The position numbers were made by a program, and so were the translations under genes. A stretch of DNA of 64,000 bases from Viscum album (lineage: Eukaryota > Streptophyta > Magnoliopsida > Santalales > Viscaceae), in assembly GCA_963277665.1 (NCBI GenBank), contig OY728152.1, positions 1,189,422,357 through 1,189,486,356 on the forward strand. Reading direction: 5' to 3'. Of this stretch, positions 26,192 through 38,420 are shown piece after piece. How positions within the stretch are numbered: the stretch's first letter is position 1; every line of letters starts with the position of its first letter. Below the pieces are notes generated by a model that worked only from the letters and a program-made list of their open reading frames with translations, had not been told where the DNA came from and did no database searches.

Positions 26192-27305
26192 ATAATGACT
26201 CTCATTTTGATGTTTGAAACCTTTAGATATTTATATATTTAACAGGGTTTTTCTTCAGAGTTGGAATGGTGTTAGGGGTGTCAGAGGACCCCAGAATCGG
26301 TATATTAAAAAATTTAAAAATATTAAACCGCACTCACATGCATATATTTTTTTAAATTAATATTTTCTCGTTAATCAAAGGATCTAATTAAAAATCCTAG
26401 ACCATTGTTAGTTTTATAACATGGGGATTTCCCAAGACATGACATAAGTTTCATACAAATCGGGTTTCAGGTCAATGTGAAGTCACTGACTGATGTGTTA
26501 TGTAAATTAAATAATAATTTTATTTAATTTATTTAAAGTTTTACCTAAGATAATTTACTATTTAATCCTCATTATGGAAAATATTTAGGGTCAGCTGTGA
26601 GGCCCTAGGTGATTGGTCGCCAAAGGATACGTTACTACGGGGGACCATTGGTGACAGAATGAATGAGGATTGAGGTCTGATGATAAGATTTATATGGGAT
26701 TATTCATCAATAATATAGATCATATATCTCTCCAAGGAAGAATACATTTAATCATTATTTATTATAAATTGATCCAATTTATGGGTAGTAATTTTTTATA
26801 TATGGATTTCTCCACCCTATTATTCTGGATTTATAAAATGGATTAATTTATCTATTATGGATCCCAATATCTCCTTGTATTCAAATTTCCCATCTAATTT
26901 ACAATTTGAATTTTTTTATTTTTATTTATAATGAATTCTTTATTGTTCTTCAATATTCGATATGATAATTATTGGCCATATCTATGTCAAAAATGGTGAT
27001 ATTCATATTGATGTTTCTTTAGTTTTCTACCACTATTATTCATGTCCTTCACCGTTAGTCCCATTTAGAAAGGAAATTCAACTATTTTTAGTCTCTTTTG
27101 AATTTCTATCACACCCTCATATTTGTATTGATATATTCTTGGATTAATTTTATGATCATAGTTCCTAGAGATTCAAGAAACATCAAAGGAAATGAGAACA
27201 CTGAATAGTCCGAGTTCAATTTTCCTGATATTGGGAATATGTGAACCATGGTCTTCATTGGTGATTTCGGTTATGGTGATGTGTAGGATAGAAATAAACA
27301 TCTAG
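26192..27305 (+). repeat. 5' LTR of chromodomain element, first part
   Basis: It matches 56,926-58,032 along its length, for example 'gggtgtcagaggacccc' (26,276) with 'gggtgtcacaggaccct' (57,014), the 'catgacata' block and the 'gatgtttctttagttttct' block (27,010 and 57,819). The left edge is set by alignment with TGTAAAAATCC at 56,926. The LTR is interrupted at 27,306 by E2 and resumes at 38,421. Confidence 0.8.
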
Positions 27306-29139
27306 TACGACATCCCTAAACCTTCACTCCCAGATCCGGTGCTAAAATCATAAACTTTACATTTCTATCTTTGATACTGATGAAGGTGGCCCACTTTTCT
27401 CCATCCAAAATTTACAACATAAAAAGATAATATTAGATCACTTTCATTCTCAAGGACCTTTTAGGTTTAGAGTTTCATAAAAATATGTAAAGCTATTCAT
27501 ATTATGGGTTCATAAACAACTATATCATAAATATGAATATCATCTACCACTACACCCAAATTTTCATTTTCCACATTAGTTCATCATCATCATCCATATA
27601 AAACCCTTCTTGATATAATCTATTTAACATAATTCATAATAACCTGGGGAAAATGAAACATAATAAGAGTGACATAAAACATTCAGTACAGGTAAACATA
27701 AGCATTAAAAATTTTATTTCATCGGTGATAATAAGATGAGCATGAGGTTATGATTACAAAATCAAATTTCAAGAGCATAACATAAGAATATTCATACCCA
27801 TCAATACCTAGATCATCAAACATGAAAACATAGAATGAGGCTTTCACAAAGCTAAGATCCATAAAAATAAATAGTCATGATCCATGTGATATCAATCTTG
27901 ATCAAAGGAAATATTTATAACCCATAGAAATCAAAAATAAAATGTGTTGGAATCATGGGACATTAGCTTCATATCACTCTTACAAATGGAATAACTAATA
28001 TGGTTAACTTCCATCTACTGAATACCCACTACATTAGAGGGATATCATAGACCCAACCTTATATGGTGAATAATATAACAATTTATCCTTGGTTTATAAT
28101 GGAATTTCCCATAGTTATATTATCATATAATAACCTGTCCTTTGTTAATAATAAAATCACATCCTTTGTTTATAATGGAACCACCCATCATCAGAAATAG
28201 TCAAAAATAAATGTATCACGAATAAATTAATAGAGAATTAATTTTACCATAAACTCTTATCAATATCCTTTATTATTTTTATAACCTAATTAATATATGA
28301 AAAAAAATGGGTTCTACGAAAATCTCTTTGAAACATTATTAACCCATGGAAAAGAAACGGTTTCCATAACAATCTCTTCAAGGCATGATTAACCCGGGGA
28401 AAAGAAATGGGTTCCTTCTAAATCTATTTGAAACAATCTAAATCTATTCAGATAAATAATGAGGATAGTATCATTAAAAAATATCCCCATTTTATAATAA
28501 TTAACAAAATAAAAATTGATGTTGATGAATATAAATACCATTAAAATATAAATAAAAATATTTTTGAGTAATATAAATTTTTTATTTTGAAAATAAATTT
28601 TAAAAACTAAAAATTCACAAAATATTGAGAAAATAATTTTATTTAAAAGAAACATGGAAAATTTTAAAATTAAAATTCATGGAAAATAATGGAAATGATA
28701 GGGTGAAATTTATTAATGTAATAAATGTTAAAAATAAACATTAATATCAAAAAAATTGAAAAATGGATTCAAAAGTTACCCATATGAAAAATGTTTGGAA
28801 ATTTTATACTAAACCATTTTTAAAAAAGATAAAAGATAACATAAAATTGATTTAGGAAATCATTTATTTTTAAAAACCCATTTTTGAAAACATTTTAGAA
28901 AACATGGATATGGAAGAGAAAGATACCCACTCTAAAAGAAAATACAATATCAGTATCACTTCCAAATAACATTATTGATATTTATTTAATAAATAATGTA
29001 GAAATGTGAATTAAACATATGAACCACATTCACAAACAATTTATAATAAAATTTTAGTGGTTTTATAAAATAATATTAAATTATTTCCCCCAAAATAACC
29101 GTTAACATAAAGAATCCTAAAAATAAAGATTGTGACATA

Positions 29140-29745
29140 AAGCCTTTTCCACTTTGGTAACTCTTCAATCATAATCCCCATGAAACAATAACTTCAAATG
29201 ATATTTTAAATATCATAAAAATAATTATTTTCAGGATATAACATGTCAAAATTCAGTATATACACCTCATAAATGAATATATGTGCCTATCATAAATGTA
29301 TGTATCAAAGAAAGAAAATTTGAGATGAATAACCCTTATAAAAATCATACCATTGAATTTAAGAATTTATAAATGAATGGATTATGTGTATAAAATTTAA
29401 TACCAATTAAAATAAGTTAAAATAAAACATAGTATAATCAAAATTCATTACACACATAATAATTACATAATAATATCAACAAGTAAGAAATATAACCCAA
29501 TGAAAATAAATTGAGTTAATAAATTTTTTGCCACTTGGTGAATTTCAAGTCAATTGCCCATTGAATGAAATAATTAATATAGAAACTTAAAATAAAATTA
29601 TGTATGAAGGATTCATTTTATAACATTTAAAAGTGGTCGTATATACACCGCATAATAAAAAGAGTGGTGAATGTGGCATATGTCTCACGAAAATAAAAAG
29701 TAAGACGAGAAACCCTTACCTCAAGTACAGACTTTCCTTGTATGT
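29140..29745 (-). repeat. About 380-bp internal duplication in LTR A
   Basis: The block ending 'gagatgaataaccctta' (29,322) recurs as 'agacgagaaaccctta' (29,703), with preceding similarity ('aatatatgtg..', 'gcatatgtctcac'). Copy B shows the same pair at 35,521 and 35,899. The E1 LTR has only one copy (17,400-17,460). Confidence 0.65.
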
Positions 29746-30059
29746 CCTTTAACACATATATAATAATCTTAAATAAATTATTTTCTTTTATTAATAAACA
29801 TATACAGGTTTAATACCTTAAAATTAAATCATTTATTTTATTTCTTTTCAATGACATGTTCAAATACTTTATGAATTCAATCCATATCATGTGTTTTTTG
29901 GACATTTGGTTCATTATTTAAAAATGGATTCGGTGTGTTGACTGTGGTCAAAGTGGTCACTATTTAAACATATCCAGAACAATAATCATGAAATATTCAT
30001 CATATTTACATATAAATTATATTTTTAAAACCTATATTATAATATTTTTATGAAAAATG

Positions 30060-30690
30060 AACTACATTACAATCATGGTGACTATAGGTCGTACGTACAC
30101 ATGAGTAACATTTCCATTTTTCAATGATCATTGTGGAAAGTAGGTATGTATTAGTTAATCTTTACATAATGATCATAATTTCATAAATACTTTATTATTT
30201 CTTTAAATATACTTTTATATATCATCCTTTTGGTTTAATGATGAAAAAAATGTCACATCGCTTCATGGAGGTGGTAGTCCACATGTACGCACGAACAGTG
30301 TTATAATTTTTCAATATAAGAAATAAAATTATATATTATATTTTAATAATGATAAATATGTCTTTAATATCATAATAATTTCATTTATATAAATATATTC
30401 ATTAAATTTATCTATATAACCTTCCATGTGAAGTGTTAGTGAAAAACGAATCAAATCGCTTCCCAAAGCGGTAGTTCACCGTATACACGAGCGACGTTAT
30501 ACTATCCCCCATGAAATAGATTTTAAGAAGTTACTTGTGATATAATAACTCAAAAAGTATCAATATTTTAAAAATATAATATAAATATATATACTTTAAA
30601 TACATTACTATAATAAGTTATGAGAGGTGGTGATGGAAAATAAATGACATCGGTTCGTGAGGCGGTGGTTCTTTGTACACAAGAATAAAG
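30060..30690 (-). repeat. Four-unit array, about 190-bp period, in LTR A
   Basis: Cores lie at about 30,080, 30,271, 30,469 and 30,662 (spacings about 191, 198, 193), each around a GGYGGTAGTYC...GTACAC...ACGA motif. Order, spacing and position relative to the TATA box match the arrays in LTR B and the E1 LTR. Confidence 0.85.
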
Positions 30691-31028
30691 ATCTCGTATC
30701 CCATTTAATGGAAGAAAATATAGATTTAAGTTATTAAATTAACATAATAACATCTCATTATATGTTATATAATGGTTTTATTATATCATAATAATATAAT
30801 AATATTTTAAGGATGTATAAGGGAAAATAAAATAAAATCACTCGGTTAGGCATGATACCTATTCTTTGGGTAGCCTCCTTAGGTAAGCCCCAAAAGCCTT
30901 TTTAGAATAGATTTATGATAAAAATGGGGGATTGAGGATATTTTTATATAATTTATGAATTAATTATGATAGTTATTTAATGACTCAAATTTATTTGAAT
31001 GTTTTAGTAGAAGATGAGAGGGGTGGCC

Positions 31029-31036
31029 TTTTATAA
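31029..31036 (-). promoter_or_regulatory. TATA box of E2 LTR A
   Basis: The minus strand CTCACTTATAAAAGGCCACC contains the TATA box, conserved with LTR B (37,201) and the E1 LTR (18,741). Confidence 0.7.
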
Positions 31037-32246
31037 GTGAGGTGAGTGTCACACTGGAATTTGTTGAAATCAAAAAGGAGAACCCATGTTTTTAACATGA
31101 TGAATGGTTCAAAAATGGAACATTATAGATAATTATAAATCATAAGGTCTAAATATTACCAAAAATATATATTTTATACAAGTTTTATATCATTTTAACC
31201 CTTATTCTTTTAGTTTAACCCCTGGTAAATCCGTTTTCACCATAAATAAGGTAATTAATTTTTATTGTTTTTACTATTCATTATGGTCAAAAATTAAGTT
31301 AAAATTACTAAATGATATAAATTATTATGATTCCAAATATCTAATATACTTCAAAAAAATCAATTCATATAGTTTGAAATTTTTAATTTAAAATTAAACC
31401 CACAGACATGATGAAAAGGAAGGTTTTAAATTAGTGTATTCTTCAAGCAAAAGATGATTTTATATTAAATCTATGACTAATAATAATCATTTTATGAATC
31501 TTAATTAATATTTATTGATATATAATATATAAATTTTATTTAAAACATTCCTCATTAGGTATTATTTTAATTAATTAAAATGGATAAATATTATTCACTT
31601 TAAAACGGTTTATAGGAGAAAACAATCTCATTCTTAAACCCAAAAATAAACTTATACTGAAATCCATTATGAATTTGATTAAAAATAAATTAATTGGATC
31701 AAGTATAAATAAATAATAATTTTTTAAATTAAAACATTTTGAAAACATAATAGGACTTTTAAATAAAAAATTTATTTAAAAGAAATGAATTTTAAAAAAA
31801 AATTATATTTTTCACTACTCGCTAAAAAATCAATATCTTCAGAAAAATATAAAAAAATAATTATAAGTTAATTTTGATATTTCTATTTCAAAAAATGACT
31901 TTATTTTATCAAATAAATTTTATAAAATATCTAAAAATTAATTATAATATCTTCCCACAAAAATCAATAGAAATTATTTTTGAAGAAAACATATTCTTGA
32001 TGAATAAAATTACTTTACTAAAAATTGATTGATTATTTACTAAGAATTTATTAATTAGTTTATATTGATTTCGAAATGTATATATATTATCAATTATTTA
32101 ATATTATCCCTACCTTCCAATTTAAGAACTTGTTTATAAAGGTCATATTTAAAATAATATTATTTTATGGTTTTTTTAAGATTGGTGTTGTGTGTTATAC
32201 ATGGTATCGAGCATAACTTCCTATTTTAAAATCCCAGTGTGTTACA

Positions 32247-32260
32247 TATTCCCCCCTTTA
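32247..32260 (-). promoter_or_regulatory. E2 polypurine tract
   Basis: The plus strand TATTCCCCCCTTTA directly follows the LTR end GTGTTACA; on the minus strand this is TAAAGGGGGGAATA followed by TGTAACAC, a classic PPT and LTR start. Confidence 0.88.
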
Positions 32261-33501
32261 ATAAATTTTTCCATTTAAATTTTAATAATATCACGATCAT
32301 CAAATGTTTTACATTTTAAAATATCTTTTTTGGAAACCCACATTATAAAAAGGTTTAATGAAACATCCTATTGACAAAAAATAAAAGGAAGTACGAGATC
32401 ATCTAGAATAACACATACTAGGTTTCCAAATAGAAAAAAATAGGTGGGAAGTTAATATTTAGAAATGGAAGAAAATATAAAAGTCCAAATAATGATAGAG
32501 ATTGATAGAGATCATTGATCATGAGAAAGTGAATGATCATGAGAAAGTAAACAACCACAAAACTATAAGACAAAAAGATGTGAAAACGGGTCATTGATTT
32601 TATCAAAAATGATTGTAATGGGGAAAAATTTTGTTTCAAGATCATTTTTATATATATGATGAATTCATTTACCATTTATACTAATATAATAAGGAAGTAT
32701 AATTACTTTATGAGTATAAATTCATTCCTTTAATCAATTTCCACCGCGATATCATATTTTTCTAAAAAGGATGAGTATTCATGATGAATTTTTCATTTTT
32801 ATAGAAATAAAATAAAATTTTAAAGTATTACATAACATTAAAAGGAGTAATAAATTTATTATACCAATATTTATACATTAAAAATGGTTATCATATGGTA
32901 ATTTGTTTTCCAAAATGAATAATCCTTCCTATAATGAAATAATACATTAATATCTAGAATTTAATAGTTATACCCAAGGTTGGAACTAAATCACCCCATA
33001 TATAATTAACCCTATTTCCATAATAACCTTAATAAACTCAAAATTTATGAGTTTTTTAAAATCAAATTTTTTCTCATACATTTCAGATTATATTCCCAAA
33101 AAATATATTTATCTTCTTCTGAAATAAAATTAATCTCTTAGTCACCAAATAAATTTTTAATTCCAGGTTATCTGTATGATAAAACCTATTTTCCCATAAT
33201 TTCCTCAATATCAAAAATCTTATAAAACCTAAATCCTACCAAACTTAAAACATGTGTACCCAAAATGTAAAGGAATACTTCATGTTAAACTAAAGATTTA
33301 TATATACTTAAACCTAATAAAACATCTCTAAAATAGTCATTAGTCAATTTAATATATCATCACATAAAACCTTAAAATGGGTGACTAATAATTTGAACTT
33401 ATGATTATATATAATCTTATAAACCTATGATGGTATCCATAAACCTTAAGATAACCTCTCATGAAAACAATTTAATATCCAAATTTATTTAAACCCTCCT
33501 A
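32261..33501 (-). other. E2 interior, non-coding
   Basis: About 1.24 kb lies between PPT and PBS. No Gag or Pol motif is found on either strand. The 85-codon minus-strand frame 32,675-32,418 is Phe/Ile/Leu-rich and has no match to gag. The left part resembles the E1 interior (12,240-12,850); the gag seen in E1 is missing. Confidence 0.75.
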
Positions 33502-33509
33502 TGATACCA
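33502..33509 (-). promoter_or_regulatory. E2 primer binding site, partial
   Basis: The plus strand TGATACCA is TGGTATCA on the minus strand, two bases from the LTR edge (33,512). The bases beyond it no longer match the tRNA end (TAGGAGG). Confidence 0.72.
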
Positions 33510-35339
33510 ACTATGATAGCCCCAAAACCAAACTCCCAAATCTAGTGCTAAAATCATAAAATTTAAATTTATAGATTTGATAGTAATGAAGATAACCCAA
33601 TTTTCACCATCCAAAACATACAACATCAAAAAGAAATATTGGATAACTTTCATTCTCAAGGACCTTATAGGTTTATAGATTTATATAATTAGGAAAAACC
33701 ATTAACATCATGGATTCATAGACAATTGGTTTGAAAATATGAATATCATCTCCCACTATACCCATATTTTCATATTCCACATTATTTCATCATCATCATC
33801 CATATAAAATCCCTCTAGACATAATTTATTAAACATAATTCTTGATAACTTGGGGAAAGGAAATATAAGAAGGGTGATCTCAAATGCTCGGTAAGGGTAA
33901 ATATAAGCATTAATAATTTAATTTCATTAGTGATAATAAGAATAGAATGAGGGTATGATGGAATAATAAAATTTCATGTGTATAACATAATAATATTCAT
34001 ACCCCTTGATACTTGGAATCGTCAAACAATAAAACATGGCACAAGGCTTTCACGAATGCAAGAGTCATCAGAATCAATAATCATGATCCATGTGATATTA
34101 AACTTGATAAAATGAAACATTTATAACCCATATAAATAATAAATAAAATATATTGGTATCTTGAAACATTATTTTCATATCACTCTTACCAATGGAATAA
34201 CCAATATGGTCGAATTTCATCTCCAGATTACCCAATGCATTGGAGGGATCTCACGAACCCACCCATCTTTGGTTAATAATATAACCACCCTTAATTGGAT
34301 TATAATGGAACTACCCATTATATTTTAATCATGTAACAACCCTTACTTGGTTAATATTGTAACCACCCATCCATGGTTTTTAACGGAACCACACATTGTC
34401 ATAAACGATGTCCAAGAACCGTATCATGAATAAAGAATATAAGGCATTTATTTCATGATAAACTCATATAAGCAACCTTTATTATTTTTGGGATATGATT
34501 AAAATGTTGGAAAGAAATTTTTTTCATGAAAATATCTTTCAAACATGATTAACCCATAGAAAAAAAATGGGTTCCCTAACAACCTCTTTGAAACATGATT
34601 AACTCGTAGAAAAGAAACTAGTTCCATGTCAATCTTTTTGAAACAATATTAATACATCTAGAGAAATAATGGTGATAGTATAATTAAACAATATCCACAT
34701 TGTATCATATGTAACAATAAGGTTTATTAATGTTTATGAATGGAAGTACCATTAAAAGATCATTAGAAACATTTTTTAAGAAAATAACTTTTTCATTTTA
34801 AAATTCCCTTTTAAAAACTAAAAAATCACAAAAAAAATTAAACAAATCATTTTCATTAAAAACATACTTGGAAACATATAAATGTAAATTTATGTAAAAT
34901 AATATAAATTATGTGGGATAATCCATTCATGTTATAAATGTTAAAAATAAACATTATTTTCAAAATATTTTGATAAAGGGGGTTAAAAGTGACCTATTTG
35001 GAAAATGGTAGGAATTTTCATTTTAAAACTTTTAAAATAAGGTAAAATATCATTTAAAATAGATTTATGAAATAATTTATTTTTATAAAAACATTTTATA
35101 AAACATATATATAGAAGTGAAAGATACCTAATCTAAAATAAAATATAAGATCGTATCACTTACAAACGACTTTGTTGATGTTTCTTCAATAAGGGTGGAA
35201 ATATAAATTAAATATGTAAACCACATTCATAACCAGAGTAGAATAAAATATATTCGGTTCAATAAAATAATATCACATTATTTCCCCAAAAATAATCTTG
35301 AACATAAACAATCCCAAAAGAAAGAAGATTATAACATAA

Positions 35340-35940
35340 GGCCTTTGCAGCTTTGGTAAATTTTCAATCATAATTCCCATGAAAGAATAACATAAAATGA
35401 TAATTTAAATATCATGAACATAATTATTTTCAATATATAACATTTAAAAGGTCATTATATAAAAATCATAAATTAATATAGGTGTATATCATAAATGTAT
35501 TCCTTAATGAATGAGAATTTGATATGAATAACCCTTACAAAAATCATACAATTGAATTTGAAAATTAATCAATGAATCGATTATGTGTATCAAATTTAAA
35601 ACCAAATAAAATATTATAAATAAAATATTAGATAATAAAATTTAATTACACAAAAATTCATGAAAAATAAATTCAACAAATAAGTGATATAACCCAATTA
35701 TAAGAAATTGAGTTAAGATAATCTTTACCCCATAGTAAATTTCAAGTCAACTCCCCTTGAATGAAATAATTCAAATAAAAACTTAAAATACCATGATTTA
35801 TGAAGTATTATTGTTATTACTTGTAAAATGGGAAGTATATACTCTACGGAATAAATAAAAGTGGTGAATATGGCATATGTCTCATATAAATAAAAAGTGA
35901 GACCAAAAACGCATACCTCAAGTATAGACTTTCATTATAT
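35340..35940 (-). repeat. About 380-bp internal duplication in LTR B
   Basis: 'gatatgaataacccttac' (35,521) recurs as 'gagaccaaaaacgcatacc' (35,899), offset 378 bp, parallel to the pair in LTR A. Confidence 0.6.
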
Positions 35941-36249
35941 ATACTTTAACTCCTGCATAATAAGCCTACATAAATTATTTTATTCTATTAAGAAAATTTT
36001 ACATTTTTAATACCTTATACTTAAATCAGTTATTTTATTTCTTTTTAATGACATGTTCCAATACTTAATCAGTTAAGCCCACACCAGGGGTTTTGAGGAT
36101 GTTCGGTTCATTGTTTCAAAACGGCTTACGTGTGTTGATTGTGGTCAATGAGGTCATTATTTAAACATATAAATAATAATAATCATAAAATATTTTTCAT
36201 ATTTATATATAAATAATACTTTTAAGAAAACTCATGTAATATGTTTATG

Positions 36250-36870
36250 AAAAATAAACTATGTTATAATCATTAAGATGGTAGGTCATACGTACGCATG
36301 AGTAACGTTTCTATTTTTCAATGATCATTATAAAAAGTTAAAATATATTATTTTATATTTACATAATTATAATAATATCATAAATACCATATTATTTATT
36401 TAAATATACTAAAATATATCATCCATGTGATTTAGTTATGAAAAAAAGATTTTCATCGCTTCGTGGAGGCAGTAGTCCACACGTAAGCACGAACGATATT
36501 GTCATTTTTTAGTATAAGAAATAAAATGATAAATATGTCATGAATATCATAATTATTTCATTTATATCACATATATTCATTAACATTATCCTTTTTACCT
36601 TCTTTGTAAAGTGCTTTGTAAAAACAAATCACGTCTCTTCATGGGGCGATAATCTGTTGTACACGCGAGCGACATTATCATATCCCCCACGGAATGGAAA
36701 TTAAGAAGTTTTATTTGATATGAAAAAATAAATAAGTTTAAATATGTTACAAATATAATATATAGAATTGAAATACATCATTATAAAAAGTCCTTATATG
36801 CGATTATGGAAAACTAATGAGAATGGTTTGCAAGGAGGTAGTAGGCCATACACACGAATGATGATTTCAT
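36250..36870 (-). repeat. Four-unit array, about 190-bp period, in LTR B
   Basis: Cores lie at about 36,280, 36,470, 36,646 and 36,836. Unit 2 (GGCAGTAGTCCACACGTAAG) and unit 3 (with ACACGCGAGCGACATTATCA) are the clearest. Layout equals that of LTR A and the E1 LTR. Confidence 0.83.
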
Positions 36871-37200
36871 ATTCCATTTTATGGAATATGAGATATATTT
36901 AGGTTATTAAATTAACATAAAAACATAAAAAATTAAAGGATATAAAATTCTAATTTTATCATAATAATTTAATAGTATTTTAAGGATTTTTAAGAAGGAA
37001 TAAAATAAAAACGTTTGGTTAATCACAATACCTCTTTTTTAGAAAACCTCCTTTGGTGCCCCAAAATCCTTTATAAGATGGATTTATTATAAATATAATG
37101 GAACTTGGATGTGTGTAGGGAAGTCAGGAATGTATTTTTGTATATATTTTTTAATATAATTTGATTTTAAGGTGTTAATAGTAGAGGATAGGGGCTGGCC

Positions 37201-37208
37201 TTTTATAA
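37201..37208 (-). promoter_or_regulatory. TATA box of E2 LTR B
   Basis: The minus strand reads CTCACTTATAAAAGGCCAGC. This is the copy that would drive the element's own RNA, because LTR B is the 5' LTR. Confidence 0.72.
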
Positions 37209-38229
37209 GTGAGGTGAGTGGCACTCTTGTAATTTTTGAAAAGAAAACGGTGTGCCCATGATTTTCACATGACACAATGCTCCAAAATGGACCATTATTG
37301 AAATTTATACATTATAAGGTCAAAATATAGCTATAAAATAGATTTATAAAATTTTTTAGTTAATTTTAACCCTTATCTTTTTATATTAACACTCTGGAAA
37401 TCCATTTTCACCTTAACCGTTGTAATTAAATTTTACCATTTTAACTTTTCAGTATGTTAAAAAATTTAGTTGAAATTATTAGATAATTTAAATTATTATG
37501 ATTCCAAATATTTAATCCATTTTACCAAATTCAATTCACATAATTTTTAATTTTTAATTTAAAATTAAATTCACAGACATGATGAAAAAGAAAGTTTTCA
37601 AGAAGTGTATTCTTCAAGAAAAAGATGATTTTATATTAACTCTTTGGATAATAATAATATTTGTATGAATATAAATTAATATTTAATGAAATATAATCTA
37701 TAAATTTTAATTAAAACATTCCTTATTGTTTGTTATTTTAATTAATTAAAAAGAGAGATATATTATGTACTTTAAAATACTTTTCGAAAACATCCCTTTT
37801 TAAAACCCAAAAAAACTTATACTAAAATACAATATAAAGTTGATTAAAAATAAATTAATTGAATTAAATATAATTAAAGAATAATTATGTTACTTGAAAT
37901 CATATAAAAAACATAATGGTAATTTTTAATTACATAACTTGTTGAAAATAAATGAAAGTTTTACAAAAAAGGTATTTTCATTATTCCCTAAAAATCTATA
38001 TCATCCGAAAATTTTACCCTAAGTTGATTTTGATATTATAATTTCAGAAATTAAGTTAATTTTACAAAATAAATTTTATAAAATCTCAATAAATTAATTA
38101 TAATGTTTTCTCGAAAAAATCAACGAAAATCATTTTTGAAGAAAACATATTTTTTAGGAATAAAATTACTTAACTAAAAATTGATTGATTATTTAATAAG
38201 TATTTATCCATAGATTTATATTAAGTAGG

Positions 38230-38231
<2 letters not shown>

Positions 38232-38262
<31 letters not shown>
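38232..38262. repeat. (AT)n microsatellite in LTR B
   Basis: About 15 AT units, against four or five at the matching site of LTR A (about 32,082). Confidence 0.95.
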
Positions 38263-38265
<3 letters not shown>

Positions 38266-38420
38266 AAGTATTTAATACTATTCATACCTTTCAATTTAAT
38301 GGCTAGGTTATAACAGTCATATTTAATATAATTTTATTCCATGGATCACTTAAGCTCGGTGTTCCATGTCATGCATGATATTGAGCATAGATTCCTTCTT
38401 TAAAATCTCATGGTGTTACA

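Larger units (their letters stand above)
27306..32246 (-). repeat. E2 3' LTR (copy A, about 4.94 kb)
   Basis: It is parallel to copy B: 'gtgctaaaatcata' at 27,339 matches 33,546, the 'ttcattctcaaggacctt' block at 27,449 matches 33,648, and 'ttcatcatcatcatccatata' occurs in both. It ends in CAGTGTGTTACA. The terminal dinucleotide at the left edge is mutated (TA for TG). No coding capacity: the minus-strand frame 28,655-28,389 is AT-driven. Confidence 0.88.
27306..38420 (-). mobile_element. E2: LARD-like element, two 4.9-kb LTRs and a 1.25-kb non-coding interior
   Basis: Two direct repeats (27,306-32,246 and 33,512-38,420) run in parallel at an offset of about 6.2 kb from start to end. Between them lie a clear PPT (TAAAGGGGGGAATA on the minus strand) and a PBS remnant, in correct positions for a minus-strand element. 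LTR ends read TGTAAC at the U3 side, as usual for plant Ty3/gypsy. The interior has no gag or pol motif. This is the layout of large retrotransposon derivatives (LARDs), but with an even smaller interior. Flanking bases TCTAG (left) and TTTTG (right) share three of five positions and could be a decayed target duplication. E1 belongs to the same family. Confidence 0.85.
33512..38420 (-). repeat. E2 5' LTR (copy B, about 4.91 kb)
   Basis: It starts TATGATAGCCCC beside the PBS and ends ATGGTGTTACA. It is homologous to copy A over its whole length, with many substitutions, so the insertion is old. An (AT)n run at 38,232-38,262 is much longer than the short AT stretch at the matching place in copy A. 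Confidence 0.88.

Noticed and set aside
21470..28655. Small minus-strand frames (for example 21,470-21,721 and 28,389-28,655)
   Set aside because: They are Ile/Phe/Lys/Asn-rich products of AT composition without motifs.
27306..38420. TCTAG / TTTTG as a proven target duplication of E2
   Set aside because: Only three of five bases agree, so it is noted as possible and not used as evidence.
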